Assembly (NCBI GenBank): GCA_965222105.1
Contig: CBDCTQ010000046.1
Span: forward strand, 1 to 64,000
DNA length: 64,000 nucleotides
Source of the DNA: CALGLS01 sp965222105
GTDB lineage: Bacteria; Bacteroidota; Bacteroidia; Chitinophagales; Saprospiraceae
Direction: 5' to 3'
Each line of letters opens with the position of its first letter. The first letter of the stretch is position 1. The position numbers and the translations under genes are program-made. Below are positions 48,638 through 57,690 of the stretch, piece after piece. Under the pieces are notes generated by a model that saw only the letters and a program-made list of their open reading frames with translations, was not told the origin of the DNA and searched no databases.

Positions 48638-48791
48638 GACAGTATGAATAAATTTTTGTATAGCATCTTAAGAGTCCCGAATGCTTTCGGGATGATGGCG
48701 AGAATGTTGTAGCGCAGGGTAGGCTAAAAACCTGTCTGCTGACAAAGGCAAGGATTAATCGGGTTCCATACAAAATTTCTACTCGAATGTC
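48638..48791 (+). mobile_element. Diverged relative of the 162-bp element
   Basis: 154 bp. The left end GACAGTATGAA with a preceding TA, the internal GCGCAGGGTAGGC-like block and the right end (CATACAAAATTTCTA...AATGTC) match the family. The central part is replaced by a TCCCGAA...TTCGGGA hairpin and unrelated sequence, and the right TA is lost. It supplies the last codons of the barrel gene at 48779. Confidence 0.6.
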
Positions 48792-49435
48792 CAAACATAC
48801 CCTAAGGAGACACCAAGTCCTAGGTTTCTAATGGAAATAATTAGTGAAGGTTCTTCTCTAAAACTGTCTATAAAATAATTTAGGGAATATCTATATCTGC
48901 TTTCAATAAATATAGCATGTTCAGTACTGAGCTCAATCTCTAGCCCGCCACCACCAAAAATTCCAAAGTCATGTCTTTGCCTGCCAGCATCACTAAAATC
49001 ATAATCGTATTTAAATGGAACTTCATTTATTATAGAAGTGGCCTTTCCAGTGATTACATATCCAGCAAATCCTCCTAATTTACCAAAAACCGAAACACGC
49101 TTGAATTTATATTTATAGCTAAAAAATAAAGATAACTCTATTTCACTCAACTTAAGCACAAATGAATTTGGAATTTTTTGTCCCTTTTGTACATAGTTTA
49201 ATTCGGTGCCAACTTCCAAGCCATATTTTAAACATCGTTTGCCAACAAACCCAAACTCTACCCCAGAGATGCTTTTAGTAGTATAATCATATATACTATA
49301 GCCATCATAATACGCTTTTTGTTTTCCAAAATGAAGACCCGATCTTACGCCTACAGACCATTGTGCGCAAATAGGGAAAGAGAGGGGTAAAAATAATATG
49401 ACTAAAATTAAATTCTTAAATGTTTTTGACTTCAT
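48779..49435 (-). CDS. Outer-membrane beta-barrel protein (PorT-like fold)
   Basis: 218 aa, signal peptide (LVILFLPLSFPICAQ). Alternating amphipathic strands follow: WSVGVRSGLHFGKQK, LKYGLEVGTELNYVQKG, RVSVFGKLGGFAGYVITGKA, FGIFGGGGLEIELS, GLGVSLGYVWTFE. This is the pattern of PF13568-type 8-stranded barrels of Bacteroidota. No enzymatic motif. The last three codons (TFE) and the stop lie in the right end of the diverged element, so the natural C-terminus may have been altered by that insertion. Confidence 0.75.
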   Translation of the reverse strand: MKSKTFKNLILVILFLPLSFPICAQWSVGVRSGLHFGKQKAYYDGYSIYDYTTKSISGVEFGFVGKRCLKYGLEVGTELNYVQKGQKIPNSFVLKLSEIELSLFFSYKYKFKRVSVFGKLGGFAGYVITGKATSIINEVPFKYDYDFSDAGRQRHDFGIFGGGGLEIELSTEHAIFIESRYRYSLNYFIDSFREEPSLIISIRNLGLGVSLGYVWTFE

Positions 49436-49549
49436 GCATATGTGACTTTTCTGAAAAAACTTTACTAGATCCGGAGTAAATTCTCGTGTTTTTAGGCGTG
49501 AATTTTTGGTAATTTATGCCGACTATAAATGACACTCACATGTGTAATG

Positions 49550-51687
49550 TTAATTAAGTATAATAAACTTATTATATAGTGTTATACCCTTATTAGAAGA
49601 GGTGAAGAGATAGTATATGCCATATTTAAGAGATGAGACATCTATCATTTGTCGGGTTGATGTTATTTCAACAGAATGAGCCAATTGAAAATTACTATTA
49701 AATATAAGGTATTTACCATTATTGCTAAGTTGAGTATATGCTGATTCTATATCATTGAATCCATTAAAATTTCCTTTCAAAATATCCTTCCCTTTTATTT
49801 CTACATAAATTACATCAGAAGAAGGATTTGGATAAACTACTAAAGAATTATAACCTGTACATTCAGGAATAGGTGCGTAGCCAAATATCATTGAATCGCT
49901 CTGAATAGTTCCTTGCTCATTATTAATTTCTAATCGATAAGGCAATACTAAAGGTAAAGTACTATTCGTTTGGGTATTAACTTCTTGGTATTTCGAAAAA
50001 ACTTCGCTGGTATTAAATGTGTTTGACCTTCCATCCGCACTCCTTGTAGCTAAGAAATCAAACGCAAAAAAGTTCCACGTATAACTATTGTCTATCACAT
50101 GTAAACTATCTTTGTATTCGATTATCATCTCGTTACAGTTAGTAGTTGTAGTAACCAGACCTAAATGGGATAGGCTCGGTATTGTGTATTCATCCGTTAC
50201 AGTTCCACATTCAGGGAGGTATGCCTCGGCTTTAAGAACTAGGCCAGATGGAACCTCCCAATCAACTAAGTCTGCATCAAAAAAAGTTATTTGTATAACA
50301 TGATCATTACATGCCGGGCCGGGCGTATTAACATCTTCAACACAATCGCAGCCAGTACACTCATAGTCATAACTATCATTAAGCACATCTATTTTCCACT
50401 TAACTTCACTATCAATATAGTATCCCCCATAACCGGTTACAAAGGCAAGGTGGCTACGACGTTATTCCCATCTTCCCATAACCCCTCTTTTCTGATTCGA
50501 TAAGTATCACATAAGTATTCACTATGTAAAATCTGACAGTCTGTAAATGTAAGTTGGCTGCAATTAGGATCTCCAAAACAACAATCGAATGTACCTATGT
50601 TTTCTGTTATAAATTGCAATTGATTGGTTTCAGCACTCAATTCTCCTGACCAGGGAGTTCCTGTTTCGAGGCCACCAACACAGAAGTTGTCACAATAAAT
50701 TTCTTGATTATTATAATTTTTAAACTTCCCTCTATTACTTTCTATTTCACTTCCTTCATCTATATATCCCCAATCCATTCCTGTGCAGAACCCCGTTTCG
50801 GGATGATTATTATCTTTGATATGCCATAAGCCTGCACTCTCTTCAGAAATTGGCTCAAAAATATCAAACAATTCATAAGTACTCACATACATCGTGAAGT
50901 TTTCATCTTCATTCCAATCATCCACATCTTCGGTTCCGGGTTCAAAGTTATCATTCCAGCTGTTTGGAGTATTACCTGGTACTAAGGCAACTACAAAGTC
51001 AGGGTCAGGCTTACAAAAGTTTTGGGATGTGGTTGCATCAGTTTTAGCACGGTCATATGTTAGAAATATCGCATGAGATCCTGTTGAGGTATAAACTGCT
51101 GGGTGCTCTCCATTATAATATTCTGAGCTTGTTGTAAAATTAATTACAGGATAAGTACCACAAGGACTTCCATCGTCTTCAGTAATATCTCTGTTTCCAT
51201 GATTGGTCACAGTCCACCCTCTGATTTTCATATTGCTTCTTTCTACATAAACATATACTTTTTCTATATCACCTTCGTGTTGACAGGCATTCTTTTCACT
51301 AGGAATGTTAGTGTCAGCCCAATCTCTCGGAAAATAGTAGGAGTATGTGATGATATAAATTTGCTCGGTCCATGTTACAGCATAGTAAGCAGAAGGAAGA
51401 GTGTTATCTACTAGGTGAACTTGATCCCAATTATTAGTATGATCGAAATCTCCATCGTAATTGACAATTGTTGGAATATCTCTAACTAAGCTTTCATCGG
51501 GATTATTTTCAGCATTCGCAAAGTGAAACATAACAGGAGCAAAATACTGAGCAAGATAACAATTAGACGCATCAAGTTCGGATTTATTCTGTGGATCAGA
51601 ATAAAAAGCCGTGCATTGAGAAAATGCTAGCAAGCTCACAATAACAAAGCAAAAAACAAAAACAACTTTAAGGATAGGTGATTTCAT
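49550..51687 (-). pseudogene. Vps62-like secreted protein with T9SS domain, one frameshift
   Basis: It starts at 51687 with signal peptide MKSPILKVVFVFCFVIVSLL. The first ~250 residues resemble the Vps62/DUF946 family: YFAPVMFHFANAENNPDESL, IYIITYSYYFPRDWADTNIP, CQHEGDIEKVYVYVERSN, HPAVYTSTGSHAIFLTYDRA. The frame ends at 50437 after NNVVATLPL. The other frame continues as FVTGYGGYYIDSEVKWKIDV through a second module to a T9SS-type tail (LVVYPNPSSDVIYVEIKG...GITLYNKFIILN), stopping at 49550. One indel near 50440-50460 would rejoin a ~710-aa protein. Function of secreted Vps62-like domains is unknown. Confidence 0.75.
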
Positions 51688-51826
51688 GATTTTTATATTG
51701 AGATTTAATTTAGGAGACCTGTTTTCTGTACTTCGTTTTTATACTGTTATATTACCTGCAAAAGCTGCATCAATTTCTGTATCGGATTTCATTCCACTAC
51801 TTCGAAGCCAAAGTATCCGTCATATT

Positions 51827-51961
51827 CTACGGCCATACTTCCTGGGTACAATACATCTGATAAAACTTCATGGGAGGCCAGCCGTCCACGATATATTTCT
51901 TCATCCATATAAACAACAATATAGTTGTTAGTATAGCAATTGCCGTTAAAATAGTTTTCAT
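51827..51961 (-). CDS. Possible 44-aa single-helix membrane protein
   Basis: It reads MKTILTAIAILTTILLFIWM followed by KKYIVDGWPPMKFYQMYCTQ and a short tail. One clear membrane helix with positive residues at both ends. No homologue is recalled; start and stop are the only other support. It may be a real small protein or a chance frame. Confidence 0.3.
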   Translation of the reverse strand: MKTILTAIAILTTILLFIWMKKYIVDGWPPMKFYQMYCTQEVWP

Positions 51962-52220
51962 TGTAATTCGATTTTAAAATGAGAAAATAATATAACACCC
52001 CAAATTAGAATGCATTTAGGTATACAGTGTTACAACATACAATCAATACGAACCTTTCAGATGTATCACTCCAAAAGTATTCATCCTTGTTATAATTTAC
52101 ATACCACCTTCACACTACTCCTGAAAACAAGAAGCGACATATAACAACATAATTACAACATCATGTTGCTCACCTGTAAATCCGTTGGAAGAAGAAATAA
52201 ATTAAGTTGGAAAATCAGTG

Positions 52221-52272
52221 TCGCCTACCGATCCCGATAGCTGTTGGGATGCATCTGTCGGCGACTTTTAAA
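52221..52272. terminator. Long stem-loop GTCGCC...GGCGAC
   Basis: An imperfect hairpin with outer arms GTCGCC/GGCGAC and inner arms ATCCC/GGGAT, followed rightward by TTTTAAAC. No gene clearly ends just before it, so its role is uncertain. Confidence 0.35.
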
Positions 52273-52459
52273 CAATTAGAACTTTCATAGCACAATGGTT
52301 TTTGGTGTAAAACATACCTTTATTTATAAAGGTCTAAGAAAAAAACCGACATGAGCTATTTTGACAACGTGTATTTTTGTCGCCAATTTGACATTTTGGT
52401 TTTTCATCGCTCATCTCCATCTTTGGATGAAAAAAGATTGAACTCTATTCAGAGCAAGC

Positions 52460-52516
52460 GGATTCTGGAGAAGGTGTTTTCTTCGGCCATTTGTTCAAAG
52501 GTAGAAAAGGAACGGA
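52460..52516 (-). pseudogene. 57-bp duplicate fragment of the haloperoxidase gene
   Basis: It matches 53050-53106 with about three differences, same orientation, offset 590 bp. It corresponds to the STFEQMAEENAFSRI segment. It ends abruptly where the next fragment starts, showing a breakpoint. Confidence 0.65.
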
Positions 52517-52531
52517 GTTTTTCAGCCTTCT

Positions 52532-52891
52532 ACCAAGTTCAACATTCGGGCGGGATACAAACTCGAAAGGAGTGAAAATCAACTTCCCGAAACCAGCGAA
52601 CTGGCCCGGCTACACGATGTTAAGCTGGAAGTGGACCTCCGGCAAATAGCCAAAACGACGCTGCAACTGAACGGCAGTTTTACGCAAGTACAATTCGACG
52701 GCGAACCCAATTCACCCATCGAATTTGCGATGCTGCAGGGGTTGCAAAACGGGCAGAATTTTCAGTGGAGTATTTCCATTGACCGGCGGCTGAGCGATGC
52801 GGTACAGCTCCTGGTGTCGTATGAGGGGCGGAAGACGGGGTTGGTGCGGCCGGTGCAGGTGGGGCGGATGCAGGTGCGGGCGGTGTTTTAA
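52532..52891 (+). pseudogene. C-terminal fragment of a large outer-membrane protein
   Basis: The frame reads TKFNIRAGYKLERSENQLPE through VKLEVDLRQIAKTTLQLNGS, a Trp/Arg-rich strand FQWSISIDRRLSDAVQLLVS to the end QVGRMQVRAVF. This resembles the last ~120 residues of ~1,000-aa Bacteroidota outer-membrane proteins that end in ...VRA(I/L/V)F. No start codon or signal exists here and the rest is absent. It is a relic joined to the haloperoxidase fragment. Confidence 0.6.
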
Positions 52892-52945
52892 AAAAAACCG
52901 CACCACGCATTAAACGTGGCACGGTCATCTGAGCAACATTTCTAA

Positions 52946-54409
52946 TTAACTTGGATCGCGGAGGAGATCCAGCTCATTGATAGCATCTGCAATTTCGTAT
53001 CCAAGACGAAGGCCTTCGGAGCAATCCATCCGGATGTGGACACCGAGGGGGATTCTGGAGAAGGCGTTTTCTTCGGCCATTTGTTCAAAGGTAGAAAAGG
53101 AGCGGGGCGTACCTCTGAATTCCGTCCTTCCTTCGTGCGACCGGTCGGTGAAATCGGTTTGGTTGCCGAAAAAGTCGATGAATACGCCAGCGGCTGCCGA
53201 AGCAAAACAGGAGTGCCCGGAGGGATAGCCCGGAAAACTGGGGTTGGGCCAGTATACCAACCGGTAGAGATTGGTTTGGTAATCGGGATCGATGAACTCA
53301 TGGATGAACACATTTGGTCGCATCACCATGTACTGATATTTGTATTTCCAGGTGGATACGGCCGCGTCATTTAGCGAAAAGCCGAGTTTGAGAAACAGTT
53401 TTAGAGTTTCCTGGAGGTTGAGGTCGTATTGTTCGACGAGTTGGTTGGCAATCGAAAACTGCCTGGCAGGAGGACTGAACATGAGCTCCTCAACATCGTC
53501 GCTCCAAAATTCGGCGATCCAGAGTTGTTCGCCGTCTTCATCACGAGCTTCATTGTTGGCGTTGTATACTTCCATCATCTGGGCGAAGTAGTCGCTGTTT
53601 GGGTTTTCGCTATAAGCTATTGGCTCGACCGAAGAGGTTTCGTCAGGCTCTATAACAAAAGTTCTCGCAGAACCCCAGTAAGGGAATAGAGCGCGTTCGG
53701 GATCGGCAGAGTAAGTCCAGTAGCCATCGCCGGTGGGAGGTTCGTAGGATAGGGGTTGCGGTTCGAGAATTTGAGCTTCTGCCTGGTCATCGGACTGGCT
53801 GTATGCTATGACTTGTTGCGCTACATAGTCGCCCCATTCGTTGGAATCGTCGACTAGTCGATCATCGAGGTTGGCTGCCAGTTCGGATTCCAGTTCGTCC
53901 TTGAGGTTGTTGATCCGGTCGGCAGCGTCGTCTGGCACGTTGATGAGGAAGTGAGCGAGTGTTTTTGCCATACAGGCGTTGAGTGCCAGTTGTGCGTCGA
54001 ACCGTCGGGGGCGTTGGTTGTCTCTGATGCGAAGACCTTGCAATCGGTTGTCATTGGAGCGGTGGTTGCGCATGCCGGGCACCAGTGTTTCGTAGGCGGC
54101 GAGGTAGATGTAAGCCAGAGATCTGGCAGAGGCATTGGGGCGCATGCCCAGGGCGTAGCGTTCTATTTCGAGCACTAGGTCGGTCCATTGGTGGGCGATG
54201 TCGTTTTGGAGGAGTGCCACGTTGGTGGTGGTATTCCCTCCGTTTCCGTTGGGTCCATTGCCGTTGGGTCCGTTTCCGTTGGGTCCATTATTGTTTCCGG
54301 CGTTGAATTCGGCGATGTCGGTGGTAAGGTCTTCGTCTTTTTGACAACTGCTAGAGAGCAGTCCTGCAACCAATAAAGCGCAGAGAAGGCTGATTCTACT
54401 ACTTTTCAT
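52946..54409 (-). CDS. Vanadium-haloperoxidase/PAP2-type lipoprotein
   Basis: 487 aa. The lipoprotein signal ends LLSSSC at residue ~22. A low-complexity NGPNGN linker follows, then an all-helical core. The phosphatase/haloperoxidase site appears as YPSGHSCFASAAAGVFIDFF (PSGHS motif) and FSRIPLGVHIRMDCSEGLRL (distal Arg and His). An earlier conserved region is YMVMRPNVFIHEFIDPDYQT. Bacteroidota homologues are annotated as vanadium-dependent haloperoxidases, but many may be phosphatases; substrate is undetermined. It is exported and lipid-anchored. A 162-bp element lies 28 bases upstream of its ATG. Confidence 0.85.
   Translation of the reverse strand: MKSSRISLLCALLVAGLLSSSCQKDEDLTTDIAEFNAGNNNGPNGNGPNGNGPNGNGGNTTTNVALLQNDIAHQWTDLVLEIERYALGMRPNASARSLAYIYLAAYETLVPGMRNHRSNDNRLQGLRIRDNQRPRRFDAQLALNACMAKTLAHFLINVPDDAADRINNLKDELESELAANLDDRLVDDSNEWGDYVAQQVIAYSQSDDQAEAQILEPQPLSYEPPTGDGYWTYSADPERALFPYWGSARTFVIEPDETSSVEPIAYSENPNSDYFAQMMEVYNANNEARDEDGEQLWIAEFWSDDVEELMFSPPARQFSIANQLVEQYDLNLQETLKLFLKLGFSLNDAAVSTWKYKYQYMVMRPNVFIHEFIDPDYQTNLYRLVYWPNPSFPGYPSGHSCFASAAAGVFIDFFGNQTDFTDRSHEGRTEFRGTPRSFSTFEQMAEENAFSRIPLGVHIRMDCSEGLRLGYEIADAINELDLLRDPS
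54241..54292 (-). repeat. Minisatellite encoding NGP/NGN linker
   Basis: About four 15-base units (CCGTTGGGTCCATTG type on the plus strand) encode repeated GPNGN after the lipobox of the haloperoxidase-like protein. Unit number may vary between strains by slippage. Confidence 0.6.
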
Positions 54410-54437
54410 TTTTTAAGAATTTGATCGTTATAAAATA

Positions 54438-54599
54438 GACATTATGGATGGATTTTTTGTATAGCAACTGAAGAGCAATTTTTTGTCTAACCAAGGAACA
54501 CCCGGAGCCTCGTAGCCCAAGCTACGAAGGCGAGGATGTGACGCAGGGTAGGCAAAAAAGGGCATTCAGGATGCATACAAAATTTTTGTTCATTATGTC
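54438..54599 (+). mobile_element. 162-bp TIR element, copy 3
   Basis: Flanked by TA (54436-54437, 54600-54601). Ends GACATTATGGA and TTCATTATGTC, interior as in the other copies. It has the same orientation as copy 1 and, like it, lies just upstream of a leftward gene for an exported protein. Confidence 0.8.
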
Positions 54600-54952
54600 T
54601 AATGGGCGACCGGAAAGTCGCAAAACAAATTCCGGCCTTTTACAGATCATGATTACTCCTGGCCAGTGGCTAAACATGAAAAAGTGTAGGTGTACTATCA
54701 GATAAGTTATTTTAGCAAAAAAAGAACTAGTGTCGTTGAAGTGGTTAAGTATCGATTTGGTATTAAGACAGGCCAGCAATAGAAAGACCTACTTTTTGAA
54801 TTATTTTTTTTGCAAAAATTATGGTTTACTGGACTTTTGACAGAGCTTAAATTTCAAAATAAACACATTAAGTAAAAAGCAATTTATAAATCTGTTGATA
54901 GTCATTGATACAAGAACCTAAATTTTTAACAAGAATTCAGTTTGTTATAAGA
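54600..54952. other. Gene-free stretch
   Basis: Between the element copy and the IS630 remnant. AT-rich with no supported gene. It may contain the outer end of the former IS630 element. Confidence 0.5.
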
Positions 54953-55170
54953 TTAACTAAACTTATCTCTGGTCTTATCGATGGAAAACTGCCTGTTGAC
55001 AAAAATTCGTTTCCCACTGTGTTCATTGATAATGTGTTTGATTTGTTCGGTAACGATCTTTTGAGATTCCAGTCGTCGATTAAAGCAATGTGTACTGAAT
55101 GCGTGGATTTCAATTTCAGCCATATTAAGCCATGAAGCATTAACTGGTGTGAAGTTAAATCGAACTTTTT
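54953..55170 (-). pseudogene. IS630-family transposase, C-terminal remnant
   Basis: The frame reads FNFTPVNASWLNMAEIEIHA then FSTHCFNRRL and KRIFVNRQFSIDKTRDKF, ending at 54953. This matches the end of IS630 transposases (YTP.H.SWLNMAEIE, with the third acidic catalytic residue, and the closing W/NRQF..). The upstream catalytic parts are gone; the TIR gene ends at 55195, 25 bases away. IS630/Tc1-mariner elements duplicate TA on insertion, as the nearby 162-bp elements do. Confidence 0.8.
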
Positions 55171-55194
55171 GCGCCAGCTTCAAAACGCTGACAT

Positions 55195-55959
55195 TCACCC
55201 CCTCCGGCTCAAAGTATAATTCCGCCCAATCCCATCCGTCCCCAACCATTGATTTTGGCCGGAAGGCTGTATGTTTATCTGGAAAGTATCCTGGTGGGTC
55301 TGCCCCATCAGATTTGCCACCACCCTCAATCCGAAAATGTTTTGTTGAGGGTCGAAGCCCCATTGGCCGACGACGGGGATGTCCTGGTTCAACAGGTTGC
55401 CCAGCCCAAACATATTGGCGACTTTACTCAGGGTGGGGTTTCCGGCGAAGTTGCCGTGCCCCTGTACCCGCCCGTTGGGAAAAAGCTGAAACTGATAGAC
55501 CGAGCCCACCCCAAAGGCCTTGATCTGCATGGTGTAGGTACCGGGGACGATGCCCGATGGGGCCGCAGGCACTGTAAACTGAAAATCGGTGACCATCGAC
55601 AACAATACCATATGGTCTTTGGCGGCATCATCTTTGGCATCGATGAAGACCATTTCGTCGAGTCCATGTTGCAGGGGCGTTCTGTCGAGGCAGTAGGGAA
55701 GGAGGCGGATGCCCTCCTCCCAGACCTTTTTTACGAGGTCGGCAACGGCAGGTATATTTGCCGCAAGGCGCGACCACAACAATACCACCTGGTCGTCGTA
55801 CTGGCGTGCATTTCGGATGATCCGGGTCGTGGCATCGGCGGCTTCCAGTTCGCCTTGTTCGCAGGAGGCCAATAAATTGTTGACCAACAATACATCGCAT
55901 AACGACAGCGCCGCATCCATATCCTTTTTGGCATAACACAGGAAGGCAGACTTGCTCAT
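55195..55959 (-). CDS. TIR-domain protein with C-terminal beta-rich domain
   Basis: 254 aa, no signal peptide. Residues ~1-125 look like a TIR fold: SAFLCYAKKDMDAALSLCDV, YDDQVVLLWSRLAANIPAVA, then RLLPYCLDRTPL. In NADase TIRs a Glu is expected in the helix before the last strand; here the aligned region reads ADLVKKVWEEG, so the catalytic residue is not obvious. Residues ~140-254 are strand-rich (VYQFQLFPNGRVQGHGNFAG, VVGQWGFDPQQNIFGL) and resemble a lipocalin-like sheet. The ATG overlaps the ATPase stop (ATGA, 55956-55959), so the two are translationally coupled. It may act as effector or scaffold of a conflict or stress module. Confidence 0.7.
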   Translation of the reverse strand: MSKSAFLCYAKKDMDAALSLCDVLLVNNLLASCEQGELEAADATTRIIRNARQYDDQVVLLWSRLAANIPAVADLVKKVWEEGIRLLPYCLDRTPLQHGLDEMVFIDAKDDAAKDHMVLLSMVTDFQFTVPAAPSGIVPGTYTMQIKAFGVGSVYQFQLFPNGRVQGHGNFAGNPTLSKVANMFGLGNLLNQDIPVVGQWGFDPQQNIFGLRVVANLMGQTHQDTFQINIQPSGQNQWLGTDGIGRNYTLSRRG

Positions 55960-57498
55960 AGCATGTTGTTTTGATGATGTAGTAATTCCGCTTCGGCGGG
56001 GATGTCTTCGGGCGTGAGTGCGGCGATCATTTCGCTGGTCAGGTTGGGTTCTGCTGCCAGCCGGTTGGCCTGTTTGCCGAGGGTGACGTCGAATACATTT
56101 CGCGCCAGCCTGCCATTGCCAAATGATTTGTCCCGTTTTTGATATAAGGAATCAAAGAGAGTGTGTAGTTTTTTTTCAGCAGCCTGGTCGGCAAAATGGT
56201 TTTGGTTTTTTTTGCTAAACAATTTAAAAATAGCGACCAGCTCCGCGGGGTTGTAATCTTCAAAATGTAAATATTTATTGAACCTCGATTTCAACCCCGG
56301 ATTGGCATCGATGAATTCCCGCATGTTGTCGGGGTATCCCGCTGCCACCACTACGAGTTTGTCTCGGTTGTCTTCCATGGCTTTGAGGATGGTATCAATG
56401 GCCTTCGTTGCCGTAGTCCTGATCGCCTTTTCCGGCAAGGGAATAAGCCTCGTCGATGAACAATACGCCGCCCATCGCCTCGTCGACGACTTTTTTGACT
56501 TTGATGGCCGTTTGGCCGATGAAGCCGCCCACCAGCCCGGAGCGATCGACCTCTACCAGGTGGCCCTTGTCGAGGGTTCCGAGGGCTTTAAATATCCTGG
56601 AGAGCAGGCGGGCGATCATTGTTTTGCCCGTGCCGGGGTTGCCATAAAAGACGAGGTGGCGCGAGGCGTTGTTGACGGGCATGCCTGTTTTTTTTCGGGC
56701 TTCTTGTACCCGGATGAGGTTGATGAGTTGCTGGACTTCGTTTTTCACTCCTTCCAGGCCGATGTATTCGTTGAGTTCGCCAAGCAATTCGTCAAGTCCT
56801 TTTTGCGGCGATTCAGAAGTTGCGGCGGGTTTGGTGGCAGCGGCGGGTTGGTTGGTCGTAGCCGTTGCAGATGGAGCGGAGGTTGAAGCATCTGTATTAC
56901 CTGCCTGGTCGGATTTTAATTGTTGGAGGGTAAAAATTTCTTCATTGAGTTTTTGGAGGAAGGCTTTTTCTTCAGGCGAAAGCCTTCCGTCGGCTTTGAT
57001 GATGAAATTGGCGAGTTGGAAATAGAATCTCCGCAACTGGTCGTAGGCTTCATAAAACCGGTCTTCGGCACTGGGCACCGTTTGCAGATAGACGCCCAGG
57101 ATGGCAGGAGCGAGTACGTAGTTGGTGCCATCGAGCTGTTGAAACTTTTGTTGCATCGCCTTTATATTTGCTTGTGCCTGAGGAAGGTTCAGGTTGTCGA
57201 AAACAGTGGCATCGAGATGCTGGGGCATTAGTTTGAGGGTGTTGACTACCTGAAACACGATGGCCAGTTCCTGGGGGGCGGCCGTTCGGTCGATGTTGAT
57301 GATCTTGATGAGGAGGGAAAGGAGGGATTGCTGAAAAAAGGCACTGGGAGGCTGTTTCCAGTCGATGGCGCTGTTGAGGGAAGCGAGGATGCCTTCCCGG
57401 TCGAGGTGACGATAGGCTTCCGCGAAAGCGGTTTCGATGCCGGGTTGTTGGGATTTGAACTGGTCGAGTACGCGGTATAATTTGGGTGGTAGTTTCAT
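55956..57498 (-). pseudogene. CbbX/SpoVK-type AAA+ ATPase with TerB-like domain, one frameshift
   Basis: Start at 57498 (MKLPPKLYRVLDQFKSQQPG). N-terminal helices include a TerB-like segment near 180-205 (FYFQLANFIIKADGRLSPEE). An Ala/Thr/Gln-rich linker precedes the AAA+ domain (~265-510): YIGLEGVKNEVQQLINLIRV, Walker A GNPGTGKT, Walker B GGVLFIDEAYS, sensor region VVVAAGYPDNM and an Arg-finger-like NPGLKSRF. One extra G near 56402 turns NEAIDTI into a stop; removing it gives a ~513-aa protein with normal ending. The family forms hexameric remodelling ATPases. Coupled to the TIR gene by an ATGA overlap. Confidence 0.82.
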
Positions 57499-57531
57499 AC
57501 TAAAAAAACTATTTTGAAAATTATGCTTTTG

Positions 57532-57548
57532 CAAATTTAATAAATTTG
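57532..57548. promoter_or_regulatory. Divergent TAAATTTG boxes
   Basis: CAAATTTAATAAATTTG contains TAAATTTG on both strands. The minus-strand box is 33 bases from the AAA+ ATG, a good -7 distance. The plus-strand box is 143 bases before the AraC-type start, so less convincing. Confidence 0.35.
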
Positions 57549-57690
57549 GGCGTAGATCGGCTCCCGCCCTAAGCATCTGTTTCATTACCATGAACGCTAA
57601 CAACCGGTCCTCTTTTTGCCGGACAGCCAACAGAATGACCAATTGCGCATTTTCTATTTATGGAAATAGTGTAAATTGCTAAAAAACAGC

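Larger units (their letters stand above)
51688..52459. other. Gene-poor stretch with a hairpin
   Basis: AT-rich. It contains a weak small ORF (51827-51961), the stem-loop at 52221-52272 and nothing else I can identify. Frames such as 52351-52575 read through duplicated debris. Confidence 0.5.

Noticed and set aside
54522..54779. 85-codon minus frame covering part of the 162-bp element
   Set aside because: Half of it is element sequence; copies of the element elsewhere are not preceded by the same N-terminus.
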